Assembly: GCA_030770545.1 (NCBI GenBank)
Contig: CM061097.1
Location: forward strand, 4,278,501 to 4,342,500
Direction of reading: 5' to 3'
From: Macropodus opercularis
Taxonomy: Eukaryota; Chordata; Actinopteri; Anabantiformes; Osphronemidae
Length of the DNA stretch: 64,000 bases
Made by a program: the position numbers and the translations under genes. Below the pieces are notes generated by a model, which saw nothing but the letters and a program-made list of their open reading frames with translations, searched no databases and was not told where the DNA came from. This document shows positions 1 to 12,405 of the stretch, in pieces. Numbering within the stretch: position 1 is the stretch's first letter; every line of letters begins with the position of its first letter.

Positions 1-2231
1 CCCACTTTCTTTCACTCGCTCTCAGCCATAAACAAAGAAAAAAAGGAAAGAAACGCAGTGATACTGATTTTGTCTTCACAAGGAAGTCAGATTGCCAAAG
101 GGTCGCTGAGGCTGTTTGCCACAATTCTTTCAGCTGATTGACCCCTGCCTGTCCTCTCACGTCTCAACTGTTGAATCGCAGTCAGTTTGTATATGCATTC
201 GTGTAGCTGAGCCATTCAGGGGCATGTTTCAGACAGTTTGACTCCCCACAAAACAAGTAAGAAACAACACAGCTTCTGGCTGGGTTTGCAGAATGAAATC
301 AACATTGTACAACACAGTAATTTTAGTAATACCTCTGTGAGTTTGTAGATTCTGTGCGCAGGGGTTTGTACTACTCTAAAAGAGTTTTACAAGTCTTGAG
401 ATTCTCTCGAGCATTTGTCACTACTAGACCACTTCCCTTTTTCTGTTCTGCTGAGCAGAGTAGCTGCATACATCAAACCACTGAAATGTTTGTTCTTTAT
501 TACATTTTTAAGTACAATGAATACAATGAAACCCTGAAATAACACTAACACCATCATCTGGACTGAAATGAGCTGCTCTCACACCTTATGAACAGTCAAA
601 CAAAATGTCCTTAATTGTAAACACATTTGACCAGTGAGTATGTGCTGTGTCATCGTCTCATGGCAAGTGTCAGCAGACTCCTGCGCACTAACCTGAATTA
701 ACCCAGGTGTTTCTCTCTATATGTCCAAACTTGATACAAATTGTTGAGGAACTTTACAACTGATGCTGTTCATCTACTCCACCTCTGAACGACCATTTTA
801 GTAAAAGAGGAGAGGGTGGAGTAAACGCTGCAGGACCACTGCTTTAGCCTGGTCTACTGTCTCTTCCACTTATTATTTGTGAAGGATTTGAGACCATTGT
901 CTGTCTTCTAATTGCCTCAGTCTGGGCTTTTATTCCCTTTTCCTACTATACTTTTCAGCTAAATTGGTTTTAAATCATCGTCCATTTAAAGATGTGTGAC
1001 TGTCTGACTGGTAAAAAAAACCCTCTGTAATCTCTCAGTAACAGTTTGCTGGATCTAAGCGAAGTCTGATCTTTAGATCATATATTGACCTGATGAACTA
1101 ACAAAGATAGAGGGAACGGCTGTGTGATAGAGAATCAACAGACATAATATCTAAAAGTAGAAGACCAGCAGCCTGGAGTTCTGCCAGCAGCTCCAGTGAA
1201 CCTCACTCCATGAATCATACAACAGTACTACTTTACTTACTACTATTACTACCACTATTCTACCCTCGCCTACACTTCCTTCCAGAAGGAGCAGCTAGTG
1301 AGTCAATAAAATCCTAGAGTTAGCATGGCCATCTGATTAACCTTGAATCTACAGACTGTGTTGCATCATAAATAGATTTTTAACAAAGATTTTTATTGTT
1401 TTTAGAAACTGCAACAGTGTTGGTTGAGGACAAGCTGTCATCTAAAGAATGGTGTAAATATTAATACTTGCTAATCTGACTGATGCTCATTTGTCCTCTA
1501 ATTCAGCTGTTGTAAAACGCCCTGTTTTCAGTGATAAGTAACATCTTGCAATAGCACTGATACATCATTTCACTGTGTCTTGACGGGTGTGGAACTGAGT
1601 AGTCAAGACAAATAAGAGTGACGCACGTGTAGACAGTAAAAAGCGAGAGTGTCAAAATGAGGACGATTGCGTGAAGAACAGAGGAAACACCGAAAAAAGA
1701 GGCAGGCGAACAAGTGTGTCTTAAAACGTGTGCTAGGGCACAGATGGAGAACTTGTCTGTGTAGCACTTTCAGATTTTATGATGTGTGGATGCTCTCTAA
1801 GTTATTGCTTGGAGGAAAAGATCACAAACACTCAGTGAAATTCTTTTCCTCTCATTCCCTCTCTTGCTGTGAAGTCCTGGTTATTGTTATCTCCCTGCTG
1901 TCTTGCCGTTACAAAAGAAGTGAACTGAAAAACAGCCCTTTCCTGAAAAGCAGCCGTAACACAAAATAAGATGTTTTACAAGTGATGAACGCTACGTGAT
2001 TTCACATCTTCGCAGCTTTCTTCATACTCACTACAGTATGTTTGTGCCAAAGCTTTATGAAAAAGTAGATTCAAAGTTATTGCTGAAATCCTTATTTTAT
2101 TAATATTATTAAATACACCTTGAGCTTATACACCATCTGCTATGAAAGTTAAAATGACTTCATACCAGCTTCTCAACAGCAAATGTAGGAATTTTGTCTC
2201 ATTTTGCAGTAAATGCTCCTAATGGCAGCTT

Positions 2232-2248
2232 CTTTTTTTTTTTTTTTT
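2232..2248 (+). repeat. Poly-T run
   Basis: Seventeen consecutive T in AT-rich DNA. It could be the poly-A tail of a reverse-oriented retroelement, but no element body is recognisable beside it. Confidence 0.8.
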
Positions 2249-5200
2249 ACACCAGCCTGGTGTAGATGATCATAGATGATGAACACATATTTTCTCACAT
2301 GGCTACACATTTGTGGCAGTAACACACCAATAAAGAACTGTTTTAACTACAAGGTGACTACAAACTTGTAAAAATTGAAGCATTTCAGGGTTACATTTTT
2401 TTAAACAATGTTTTATTTTAAAACATAATCTTATGGATGCTGACAATGCATTTGGTCAGAAATGATGAATGTTTGTGGTTTATAAGAAAATATGTTCAAC
2501 GTGCTTTCATGAATTTTCTGAATCTGTACGATTTGTGGTATTTGATGCCAGTGGTATGTGTTTGCCTGTGAATAATGGATACATTAGATTAGCAGAAGTG
2601 CTGACGCCATTCTATGTGTGTTGTAATCGTGGATCTCGTTTGGTCTTTGGTTATCTCTTTCTTTCCACCCGCCCACTCCTCTAGGATGAAGTAGTCATGT
2701 GGTAAACATCTGGGTCCGGTATATGTCTAAATGTACATTTCCCTGTCCCAAGTATGGGACCAGCTGTGCCCAGCAGCTGTGTGTAGTGTGTTGCATGTGT
2801 TTGTATGTACAGGTGTGGGCACGGACTCATTTTAGGGAGCAGCTGTGTGTTTTGGTTGTGTTTGGTTATGGACAGCTGTTTAGTAGCAGGTGATGATCGT
2901 AGGAGCCAAGCAGACAGTGAGCCAGGCACGCAGCCAGGGGGACAACAGCGCAAGCCAAGTCCAGTAAGACGTAAGGAGGGCTGGACTGTGCATCTACTCA
3001 ACCTGGCCTTCTGGACCTCTGCTGGGTGGCTCCATCTGCGGGTGTCAACTCTCTACATGCCAAATGTATACACAGCTCACTGATTACTGCATTAATCAGT
3101 CAAAGGGAGACAGTTCAGTCTCAGTTTGGTTCCACACTGACCAGAATCAGATTAGCTGTGTGTTTGTGTTTCTGTGTGAAACGAAAAGAGCCTTTACACT
3201 GAACTAGACAAATAAGCACAGTGTTTTAATTGAGCAAACTAGACTGAAGTGGAAGAGAGGAGCAGCAACATTATCATAGAGAAAGAAGATGAGTAACATG
3301 ACAAGATTAGAAGTGAATGGGGAAGGAATAATATTATATCCAGGAGAAAACCAGATTTACAGGACAAAACAAAAGTCAGCAAATAGTTGGAGTAACTGTA
3401 GCATATAACGTGTGAACAGGAAGTGAATGGGACCCACATGGTTTCCCTCTGTCATTCCAACTATACTGACGACCTGTCTAAACCTCATTAGGACCTTATG
3501 ACACCAGTCAAACCTCTACAACAAAAATCAGACAGATGGTTATCAGGCTGTATGATGAGACCAGCTGTGCTTATGCCAGTCTATCAGACCGTCTATTCTA
3601 GGATGAACAAGCAAACAAATGATGCTTTTGCTTTGTTCACATACATCACGAGCCACACAAACGCACAATGACGCAGCAAACAAATGTTGTGAAAGTAATA
3701 AAAATGTTCAGATACAATTTTTAGCATTTTTTAATGCTCCACTGGTTGTAACACTGCGGAGAATTGTCTGGATAAGTGTAGGGAAACTATCTGGTAGAGA
3801 CAGTTAGTGTGGGAATGTTTTCCTGTTAACTCAAGCTGTCACTCCCCACAGATAAATTATTCATATTTTATGCTTGAGGAAAACAAAAGTCTAACTCACG
3901 TCTTCTGTGCCTGCTCTGTTCTCTGCATTGTCTTCTATTAGCTTCTAAAATGCTAATGCTATGAAAGGGACAGGCTTTCAAGTAACAGTTTATATATAAA
4001 AACCGTCCTGTGTATTGCTTGCTTCACCTTTTTACGTGTTCCTTTGATCAATTTCAGTTTATGACACACTTTAAAACAAACTAACATTTGGCTCATTTGT
4101 GCCTCATAACACACAGGGACTACTTTGCCTGTAAAAAGACACAGATAACACAGAGCAAATAAGTCTAGATGGTCATTTTTTAAGCTATTAGAGCTGTTCA
4201 TTATCTGGTGGTAGTCCGCTCAGTACGTCACTGCAGCACGCGGATTAGATTTCAATTATCAGAACCACAGAACAAGGACAAATGAGTTCCTACATATCCA
4301 TGACGTTTCACCTTACTTCATGCTACCACATTTACTTTAACCTGAGAGGATAAATCAGCACTGATCCACACACAGCACAGCAAATATGGCATAGGTGCAG
4401 TACTGCATGCACACAATGAGTATGTCTATGTGTGTACACATGTATGTGTCGCTAAGACTCACAGGCACAAACTAGCACATATACAGTAGCCACTCATCTG
4501 ATCATTGAAAGTATATAAGACGGATAGGAGTCTGCACGATGGGATGGCAGGTTATGAAGGTAATGAGGAGATCAAGAATGGAAAACGCACACACACAGAT
4601 CTCATGCGTTATGCCTGGCCGTTAGTAAAACCCACAAACGTACTGAGTCAAATTGTTGGTATGGCTGCTGTCAGGAACACATGGTGTGGAAGAGATTATA
4701 AGACAAACACATATCAGTCTGAGGCTGGCTGTGTTGCTTCAGCCATAAGGACTGTTGCAGTCATTGTTAATGTAGTTAACAGTTATTAGGTTTATTTACA
4801 GTCAGGGTGAAAATCAGATTAAACCATAAATTAAATAATTTTAATAGGTTCTTTGAAGGACATCTGTGTTTTCACCCATGCATGATGTGCTCAGTTCGGC
4901 CTTCCCAGGTATTTCAAATGTAATTACAGAAGCTTTGATTTAACTGCTCCAAGGGCAGGGACAGATTTTGATTCAGGGACACCGTAGTAAATATTGTAAT
5001 CTGCACGAAAGTGAATAAAATCATCATGCAGCTTCTTTGTGCTTGGACAAGGTTGTGTTTCTAAATTGTGTGATCATGAATGACGGTTAAACCAGTGATA
5101 ACTGAGGAATACCCAACACCAAGACAAACAGTGGCTCAGTGAAGTGTCTAGAGGGTTTTTGTCCTTTTTGTTCATTTTAGGAAAGTCCTTCAACAGCATC

Positions 5201-6339
5201 AGGTCAAACCTGCAAAAACTCAAAATGAGAAGCATCTTTTGTTTTTGTGCTTGTAAATCTTAAAGAAAAGAACTGTTTTACAGAAGTCGTGACTCAAGGT
5301 GGTTCGTGGTCTGGACTCATGTTTGTTATTTCACCAGACAATATCTTATTGTAACACTGCCCACTGTAGTATCAAATTCTGGATGTGCAGCCCTGAATGC
5401 AGTCAGTGCATGTACTGCATTACTTAGTTACCTGTTCCCTATTTTGTATTTACCTTGATTTCACGCTTTTGCAGTTACTTCTTGAAGACTTTCTGAAGCA
5501 GGACTACGTCTTCACATTTAACATTTTATGGGCATGGAAAATGTACAGTTATTGTCATGATTTTTATGTTCATTTTAAATTCCTTTAGGTCACAGCTGAC
5601 AGTGTGTCTGACATATCAATAGTCAATTTATGTTACTGACCGCGTGTCTGGCCATAAATGTGTGTAGTATCCACAGTATATATATACAGCGGTTTTCAGC
5701 CAGAAAATGTCCTTTTGTGTGTATCTGTGTGTGATACGTACTGCAGATAAGTATTGAGCTGTCTAAATGTCACGGCTGTGTAATTAAAGTTAATGCGAGT
5801 GCTGTCAATAGGTGATGATTACTACTGGGAGCAGTGGTTTGCTTCACGTTTAACTATAATTAGGGACCATAAGGCTCCTCGACAGGTGTGTGTGTATGCA
5901 CATTATGTTGCAGAGGTTGGAGGATGATTGCTTTGCACAGTCAGATACATCTGTGACAGATGCCTGCCTACAGGTGACACACACTTTCATCACCTTCATC
6001 ATCCTTTCTTTTTTCCCCAGCATCACACAGAATCAGTATGCGTCTGTAGACTAAGTACAGTATCTTTGTGTGCGAGGTTGTATCGTTGTGTACATGTTGG
6101 ACTTGCCTCCTTTTCCTCCCACTGTGCCCATAATGAAATCTAAATCGTCCTGGGTTAGCAGCGATTAAAGATGGACGCTACTTAGGAGGAGAAGGAGAAA
6201 ACAGCGGTCTGGAAATGACAGCTTGAGGTAAATGACAGCTCTGCTATGTTTAGGATAAAGGGATCGTGCAGCTATATTCAGCCTTCACCATCTATTATTC
6301 AGACCTACCGACAAGACAAATCCCGTGTAACTCAGATGC

Positions 6340-6560
6340 TTCTGCAGCAGTGGCGGTGCAAGTTTCCAGCCAGATGACACGATTCGCCCCTTTTTCCCTT
6401 CTCATAACCCAGTGAATACATCCAGGATCCATTACATCAGCAGGGGTGCCTCTGTGAATTAGCTCATAATTATCAGCATTTCATTATGACTGCGAGTATA
6501 ATGGTCTCCATAACAAGGCTGCTAGTAATCTGATTTTACTTATGATACGGCGTCCATGTT
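6340..6560. promoter_or_regulatory. Candidate conserved non-coding block
   Basis: Mixed-composition DNA without open frame, containing TAATTATCAG-like, CATTATGAC and CATAACAAGG words (homeodomain- and SOX-like cores). The look is that of vertebrate conserved non-coding elements, but conservation cannot be seen from one genome. Confidence 0.3.
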
Positions 6561-7377
6561 CCCATGATTGTTCGTGGCTCTGTGGATCTTAATGACAGCT
6601 GTGAGCCAAGCACCTCCATTTACAAGGAGGAGAAATCAGAGAGGGTGTGTGTGCTGCATTTGCATGCAGATGATGTGACACGTACTGTATGTCCTTTCGT
6701 CTGTACGCTGATATTCATGCATGAGTGTGTCTACATGGGCGATATGGTAACAAGTCTGTCAGTGTGTTGTGATAACAGATGGATGAATGGGTCATTTGTT
6801 ATTTATAATGAGTGTGTGCGTGTTACACTGCGGACTGCGTGTCAGTTGTGGAACGTAATAAGGGGACCCCAGAAATGCCAGATTTTGTGTGTGTAATTGT
6901 GTGTTACACTGTAAGACATTTTCATTACCAGCTGTGCAAGGTCACATTGTTTCCTTTTGCCATCAGTCAGTTCTTTATAAGATTTTGAAATCAAACTACA
7001 ATTATGTTTGTTTTTAACCTTGAGGTTTTTCCTGAAGTGCCATTTTTTATTTTTCTTAAACATTGTGACAAGTATTAAATGGTTGGTTTGGTAGAGCCCC
7101 GGTGTCGGTACGGACCCAAATGCCCACAGAACTTATGAAGGTAAACCCTGATGTTACCATTTGATTTTGTGCATAGAAGAGTAATGTAAAAACAACTGTT
7201 GAACACATTTGAAGTGTTCTTCTCAGTTCAACAGTCACATTCCACACCAGTTCACTCCTCTTATCAAGATGTAGCAACCTACTGTATCAGCTGATGTGAC
7301 GTGCTGCTTTGTACAAACGACTCTAGCCACCACACCCTTCACTCTGAATCCAGCGCTCTCCCCTTCTCTCCCTGTAG

Positions 7378-7543
7378 GATTCACCTCCACCGAACAGTTA
7401 CAGTGTGAGTCAGACATTTGAAAAGGCTAATGGTGGCTCTCATTCCGAACCGAGGAGTGAAGGAGCGAAGAGAAGAAAGGGCTGCTTCCTGTCTGCTGCA
7501 CCACGGCCTGATTTCTTTCTGCAATGTGACCCCAAAATGCCAG
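7378..7543 (+). CDS. STPG/SHIPPO-type sperm-tail PG-rich repeat protein, internal exon (third from last)
   Basis: This is the first of three in-phase exons. It is preceded by a pyrimidine-rich tract ending in TAG and followed by the donor GTAGTA. It starts in phase 0 and gives 55 codons plus one base, reading DSPPPNSYSVSQTFEKANGG at the start and ending in CDPKMP, with the split codon completing the first Gly of the next PG motif. The PPPNSY start and the basic stretch about 30 residues in (AKRRKGCF) resemble the repeat units of STPG proteins, where a Pro-rich/Tyr motif is followed by a spacer with a Phe-Leu core. STPG relatives are ciliary or flagellar proteins, several linked to axonemal microtubules; that role is inferred here from family membership. 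I cannot decide between STPG1 and STPG2 by eye. Confidence 0.82.
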
Positions 7544-9026
7544 GTAGTACATACTGTACCCAAAAACATGCCCTGAGCAGTGGAGTCCAGTCCAGTCTGT
7601 CTGTCCATGTACCCATCTACTCTGCTGTCTGTCTAAATGCTAAACATTTGGAAACTGTACAGATCCACCCTTCTGCCATCATGCAGTCCAATTAGTGGAC
7701 TCTCGGTGGGCCTATAACCTAATATTTACCTCAATTACACTCCCATTGAAAAATGTTGTTTCAAAATTGATAGATTCATGATACTTGGATAATTTATGAC
7801 CAGCCCCATTTCACCAAGGGACACAACCCATGAGGCCCCCGAACCGTTTAACCAAAATCCAATTTGCATATAGATAGATGGGACTGTTTGCAGTGGTGTT
7901 TCTTCGTTGTACACTCACACACACTAGATCAGATAAGGAGACACAGGCATATGGACAACCGTCGACACACATAACACTATAAGATGCAGACATTGATATG
8001 TGAATAGTGCTGTAACACACACAGACACACGCACACACAACCGTACAACTGTTTTGTCCCATATTAAATTTTCATGAACATTAGGAAACATTATATTCGT
8101 CATCATGCTGGGTCCCTGCGAAGGTGGTTTTAATATGTAACAGCCATAGTTTGGTTGTGTGTGTAACTTTGAAAGTCACTCTGTTTGTGTAGTGATAAGC
8201 TGATTGCATTCAGCTGCGGGGTCAGACAGGCTGAAACGATTTTTATTATTCTAATGATTCTTAATGTGCTGAAAACAATTCATAGACCTGAAACCCACTG
8301 AACACTTCTAATGTGTTAATTACTGAAATCTTCAAATTGGGTCAAATGAGATTTTGTAAGTGATCATTTGAGACATTATGAGCATATGTGTTCAGCATTT
8401 TCCATTGGGCTTTGGAAGACTTTTTAAATGACAGTCAAAATATTTAAAACAATAGTCACATTCTTAACAAGGACAAACAGCATTAAAACGACTGCATGCA
8501 ATTAAACCTGTGTGTGTGTGTGTGTGTGTGCGTGTGTGTGTGTGTGTGTTTTGTTGTCATTGTAACATTTGTGGAGGCAAGACTGAGCTGAAAGCCACAG
8601 ATTTCAACTTCTTCCAAAATGTGTGAACTTTAGTTGAACTTCAAAATAAATTTTTGTTACAGCTTCTTCCAGATTACGTGGTGATAATAAGGACACAATA
8701 AATTCAAGTTGTGATAATTACCATAGTAATAGCAGGTAAAAGCTTGGTATTGAAAAGTCCTTCACATATTCAAAATTGAATTATCATTATTAAATATCGC
8801 TGGTCCAACCTACAGTAGTTTATGTGATCTTCCAGTATTCCCAAGGCTGCGCAATTCAGCGCTTCAAAGTTAATTAACTTAACAAAATTAAGAAACACAA
8901 CTTGCCTATCATTATGTGTGTTAATAATACACTAGCTTTTGCTTAAGCCCGCCTAATGCAGCTAAATATGAAATGGTGTATTTGAAGCTTAGGTGTGGAT
9001 TATAGCGATGATGTGTTTTTTATTAG
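7544..9026 (+). other. Intron of the STPG gene, 1.48 kb
   Basis: Bounded by GTAGTA and TTTTTTATTAG. It contains a (TG)n run at about 8510-8549 interrupted by one CG, and a CA-rich stretch at 7910-8040. The open frames at 7811-8106 on the minus strand fall within the CA-rich DNA and are not genes. Confidence 0.75.
8510..8549 (+). repeat. (TG)n microsatellite
   Basis: Forty bases of TG with one C-for-T interruption near the middle, inside an STPG intron. Confidence 0.95.
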
Positions 9027-9142
9027 GCCCTGGTCAGTATAACCCCAGCGTCAAATCCTTCCCTCAAATGGCTCTGATCTGCTCCAGAGAAGATCGATTC
9101 AAAGCCTCCATGAGTGTCAACCCTGGACCAGGCGCTTATCAG
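9027..9142 (+). CDS. STPG/SHIPPO-type protein, penultimate coding exon with two PG motifs
   Basis: The acceptor is TTTTTTATTAG and the donor is GTGAGC, a strong match to consensus. The exon is 116 bp: two bases complete the Gly codon begun in the previous exon, then 38 whole codons follow. It encodes GPGQYNPSVKSFPQM at the start and NPGPGAYQ at the end. These are two clear Pro-Gly-Pro-Gly-x-Tyr units about 28 residues apart, the spacing expected of sperm-tail PG-rich repeats. Between them lies a hydrophilic linker with an EDRFK segment typical of such repeats. This is the strongest protein-level evidence in the window. The exon ends in phase 0, matching the start phase of the next exon. Confidence 0.9.
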
Positions 9143-10404
9143 GTGAGCATTCTTACCTGCCGCCTTCCTCTCAGTTTATCTAACTGCAACATTCAGTAAT
9201 ACATAGTGTGTTGACAGAGCTGTGTGTCTTTGTGTTATAATGAATACACGTGTGCTGCAACATGAGAACGTAGGCCCTGCCGGTGTGGTTGGTGCATGAG
9301 CGGCCACAAATAAACTATGTTTTTTTTGTCTCATATTGTAATCGCACAAGAACCTCTTATATTTCTATCTCTGACCTTGAGAAGTGCAGATGGGATTGAT
9401 TACTCTGTAAAAAAATCCAGTAGATTCCTGTGGCTTCATCCAATCTCGGTTTCTCGGCTTCCTGTCCAAGACGGCTTCTCACTTTATGGGAAGATGTGCT
9501 CTTAATTGACCTGCCTGATTAGATTCAAGTGGTAAAAGTGAGTGCAGTTTTATTAGGTCTCATATTGTTTGCTGCAGCTTCCTCAGACACTGATAAATGG
9601 ACTTGAAGCCTGTAAGAGTTGTAATGAAAACTAACCAGAACCTAATCTGCCTCATGTCACTGCGTTTTGATAAATACATATGAGATGACTGACACAGCTA
9701 CATGTCATGTTGCTTCGAATCCTTGCCCACTTTGACCAGTGAACATCAGAGACAACAGCACACATCAGGTCTCTTTTTCTGTCTTCTCAGCTTTTCCTCA
9801 CTCTTTTCCTTTGTGATTCACTACTGTTGGCTTTCTCCTCACTGCTTTGCCTGTTTCTGCCAGTGCGTTCCTTCCTTCCTGTTCTGGCCAATTCCCACTG
9901 GTCATTTATCAAACACTGGAGCCATTTGGATCCCAGTAAGTGAATCCAGGTACATTAGAATTACTGGGCTGGCTTTAAATATGGTTTGGCATTACAATAA
10001 ACCTGGATCAGATGTTTAAAGAATTATTCTGCTATCTACTGTACAGTACATGCCGCTCCTTGTATGGAGTATTTTAAATATACACAAAATAAACATCATC
10101 AGCATCATGATGGTTGTTTTTGATTGGATCAAACTAAATACATTTTTGCAAGGTTAATAAACTGCCAAGCTGAATGTACTTCAGCTTAAGTTCAAGCTTA
10201 AGTATCGGTATAGATGAATGCCTGTCATCACCATATGTTCACCCCTCTCATACTGTACCTCTGCTGTCCTCCTGCTTTCCAGTATGCCTGTAGGGCAAAA
10301 GCTCATCAAGTGTTTGTCTGCCGAGTGTATAAAGATGTAAAGAGTGTATAAAGATTGTATTCTGTTCATAATTGACTCAAAGTTAAATAAGTCTATTTTA
10401 ACTA

Positions 10405-10560
10405 CACTTTGCAGCTGCGCAGGTGATTAAACGTGGAGATGATTAGAACTTCAAACGCTGCCTGTTTAATGGCTTTGAGCTAATGATCAGACTGCCGTAC
10501 GACTGAACTGTGGACAGATCAATAGGCCCTGGGCCCTGGGTACAGCTCCACTGACTCCGC
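10405..10560. promoter_or_regulatory. Candidate conserved non-coding block in STPG intron
   Basis: Contains GGTGATTAAACG, GATGATTAGAAC, GAGCTAATGATC and then a short tandem GGCCCTGGGCCCTGG. No coding frame. Confidence 0.25.
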
Positions 10561-10660
10561 TAACATCCTGGTGCTCCTGCTTCCTCTGAAGTCATGCAAG
10601 ACAGTTGGTCATTGCAGTAAACGAAGATTCTCCCCTATCAGCAGGATACGTCAGGGTCAG

Positions 10661-10694
10661 ATATATATATATATATATGGAGCTATATATATAT
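10661..10694 (+). repeat. Alternating AT tract
   Basis: Two (AT)n runs (10661-10678 and 10684-10694) separated by GGAGCT. The whole can fold on itself. Confidence 0.85.
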
Positions 10695-11454
10695 CTTGAT
10701 GTTTAGCTTGAAAAGGGAGTCACGCCTTAACCTGAACGCGCTAGGATCCCTCTTTTTATATGCAGGTTGGTGGTGTCCTTTCATCATAAGCCTTTCCCTG
10801 CCTGATAAACACCCACACTTTTTACTCTCCACGCCTCCAGTTTGTATGCAGGCTTTGTTTTTTAATTCAGTCTCAAGTTGAATCGGAGATTACCCTAGCG
10901 ACATCATATGAATAATTTTCTCAGACCTTATAAAGCTCCCTCCAGAGCCACTTGGGACACCATTCAACACTTTTCACGGGCTGAGTAGTACTCCTCCTGA
11001 TGATTAGACCAAACCTGGTGCGTGAAATTGGTAGAATGCACCTCTTTACACAAATACACATGCTCCATGCCAACTGTGCATGTTTTATTATTAAAACGTA
11101 TCATAAAACATGTATCTCCATATCACTAGTACAACATTTAAAGCAACGCTTTCACGTGTACATTCACAAATATACTGCTGCAGAAGCTCTACGGATGATT
11201 TTGCTTTTCAATCGCAGTTTTCAGCCTTTCTGTGACTAAAGTTCAGATGCTCATGGTTATATACTGTATATATGCATAAAGCTCTTATACACAGCTGGAT
11301 GCCTGCCATTACGAGTGAGACATCTCATGTCTTAATTTATCTATGTGAGGTTCAGCTCTTTTTTCAGTAGAATGCATACCATACTCTCGTCTCAGTAGTT
11401 AGCTGTGTGATTGTGAATCTGTACGACACCACAGGCCATACAGAGGTAAGGATA

Positions 11455-11600
11455 ACGTGAAGCTGTGCAGTGAGGGAGAGAGATAAGAGAGCGTGGAGGA
11501 AGACGAGACCGAGGGAGCAGGATGATGGTGAAGTGAGAGACGGAGAGGAGGACCACAGAAACGGAGAAACATGGAGAACGAGAAGCAGCGAGACCGAGAC
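11455..11600 (+). repeat. Purine-rich tract
   Basis: About 145 bases of G/A-rich plus strand (GAGGGAGAGAGATAAGAGAG). It explains the overlapping 121- and 71-codon minus-strand frames. Confidence 0.65.
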
Positions 11601-12289
11601 CAGTGGGTAACCAAACTGAACGGCCGAACAGCTCTGAGGATCTGCTGTCAGAATGGAAGAGCAGCTACAGTGTTTCAGCATCAGCGTGTCCATCCATACA
11701 TGTGTGTAATTTGTACTTGAGGGCCACACGGGTCAGATCAGGTCAGGTTCCATTAAATGCACAGAGTAAGGGACTCTTCTCACACATGATCATATTTATT
11801 GGTGGAGCTTAATTTAACACAGAGACAAGTGAGGAAGGGTCATAGTAATATAAAAAGACACAGAGCAGACATCAGGCAGAAACTGATATTAATTAAATGC
11901 AGTGATCTTTGCTGATATATAAACCTGCAAAGTGCAGAGAACATACAGAGCCAAAAAGGAGAAGCTGGAGTTTATTTGATATTCATTATAAGTCAGAACA
12001 GAAGGTGTCCTTAACACAGCTGACATTTCATCAAACCCTCCGTGTAAGCCTCCGCATGTGCTTCCTCAGTGTCAGGCTTTTTCTACTTCCAGGTGTGAAA
12101 CCCTTTCACCTCCAGTCTTTCTGACAGGGGCAGAGAGGTAATAGTTGTTATTTCAGGTTATTTCATTCACTCTTTCTATGTGTTTAATACTTTTCTATAT
12201 GTCCGTATGTTGGAAGTTGGTTGTGTATTTCTTTCCATATAAGAGTTGTGGGGCTGCTGATGTGGTCGTTAGGAAAGAGGCCGATTGCA

Positions 12290-12405
12290 CCCTCCAGGCA
12301 AATTAGAGTCACCTACAGCATTAGCCTGACCACATGATAACCCACACTGGAACATGCGAGCGCCACACAGACCAGAGGCAGCGGTGCTAACCACTCCGCC
12401 ACCAT
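12290..12405 (-). mobile_element. Relic of a teleost interspersed repeat, reverse orientation
   Basis: Words such as CAAATTAGAGTCACC and GAGGCAGCGGTGCTAACCAC (start 12374) match the reverse complement of a very common fish repeat, which I know by its head (GTGG-GCAGTGGTTAGCAC-type) and its TAAATTGCCC/GGTGACTCTAA-type middle. The part between is shortened and diverged. I recall this family from general familiarity with fish genomes; its exact class should be taken from a repeat library. Confidence 0.6.

Larger units (their letters stand above)
1..7377. other. Upstream/intronic DNA before the first recognisable STPG exon
   Basis: I see no convincing coding exon here. Open frames of 60-110 codons occur on both strands, but none has a splice-site context together with protein-like composition. 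The stretch is AT-rich with a T17 run at 2232-2248, scattered short TG-rich words, and two blocks that look like non-coding regulatory DNA (about 5740-5890 and 6340-6560). Because the exon at 7378 starts right after an acceptor site, at least the part next to it must be intron of the STPG gene. Where the gene's 5' end lies is not visible. Confidence 0.5.
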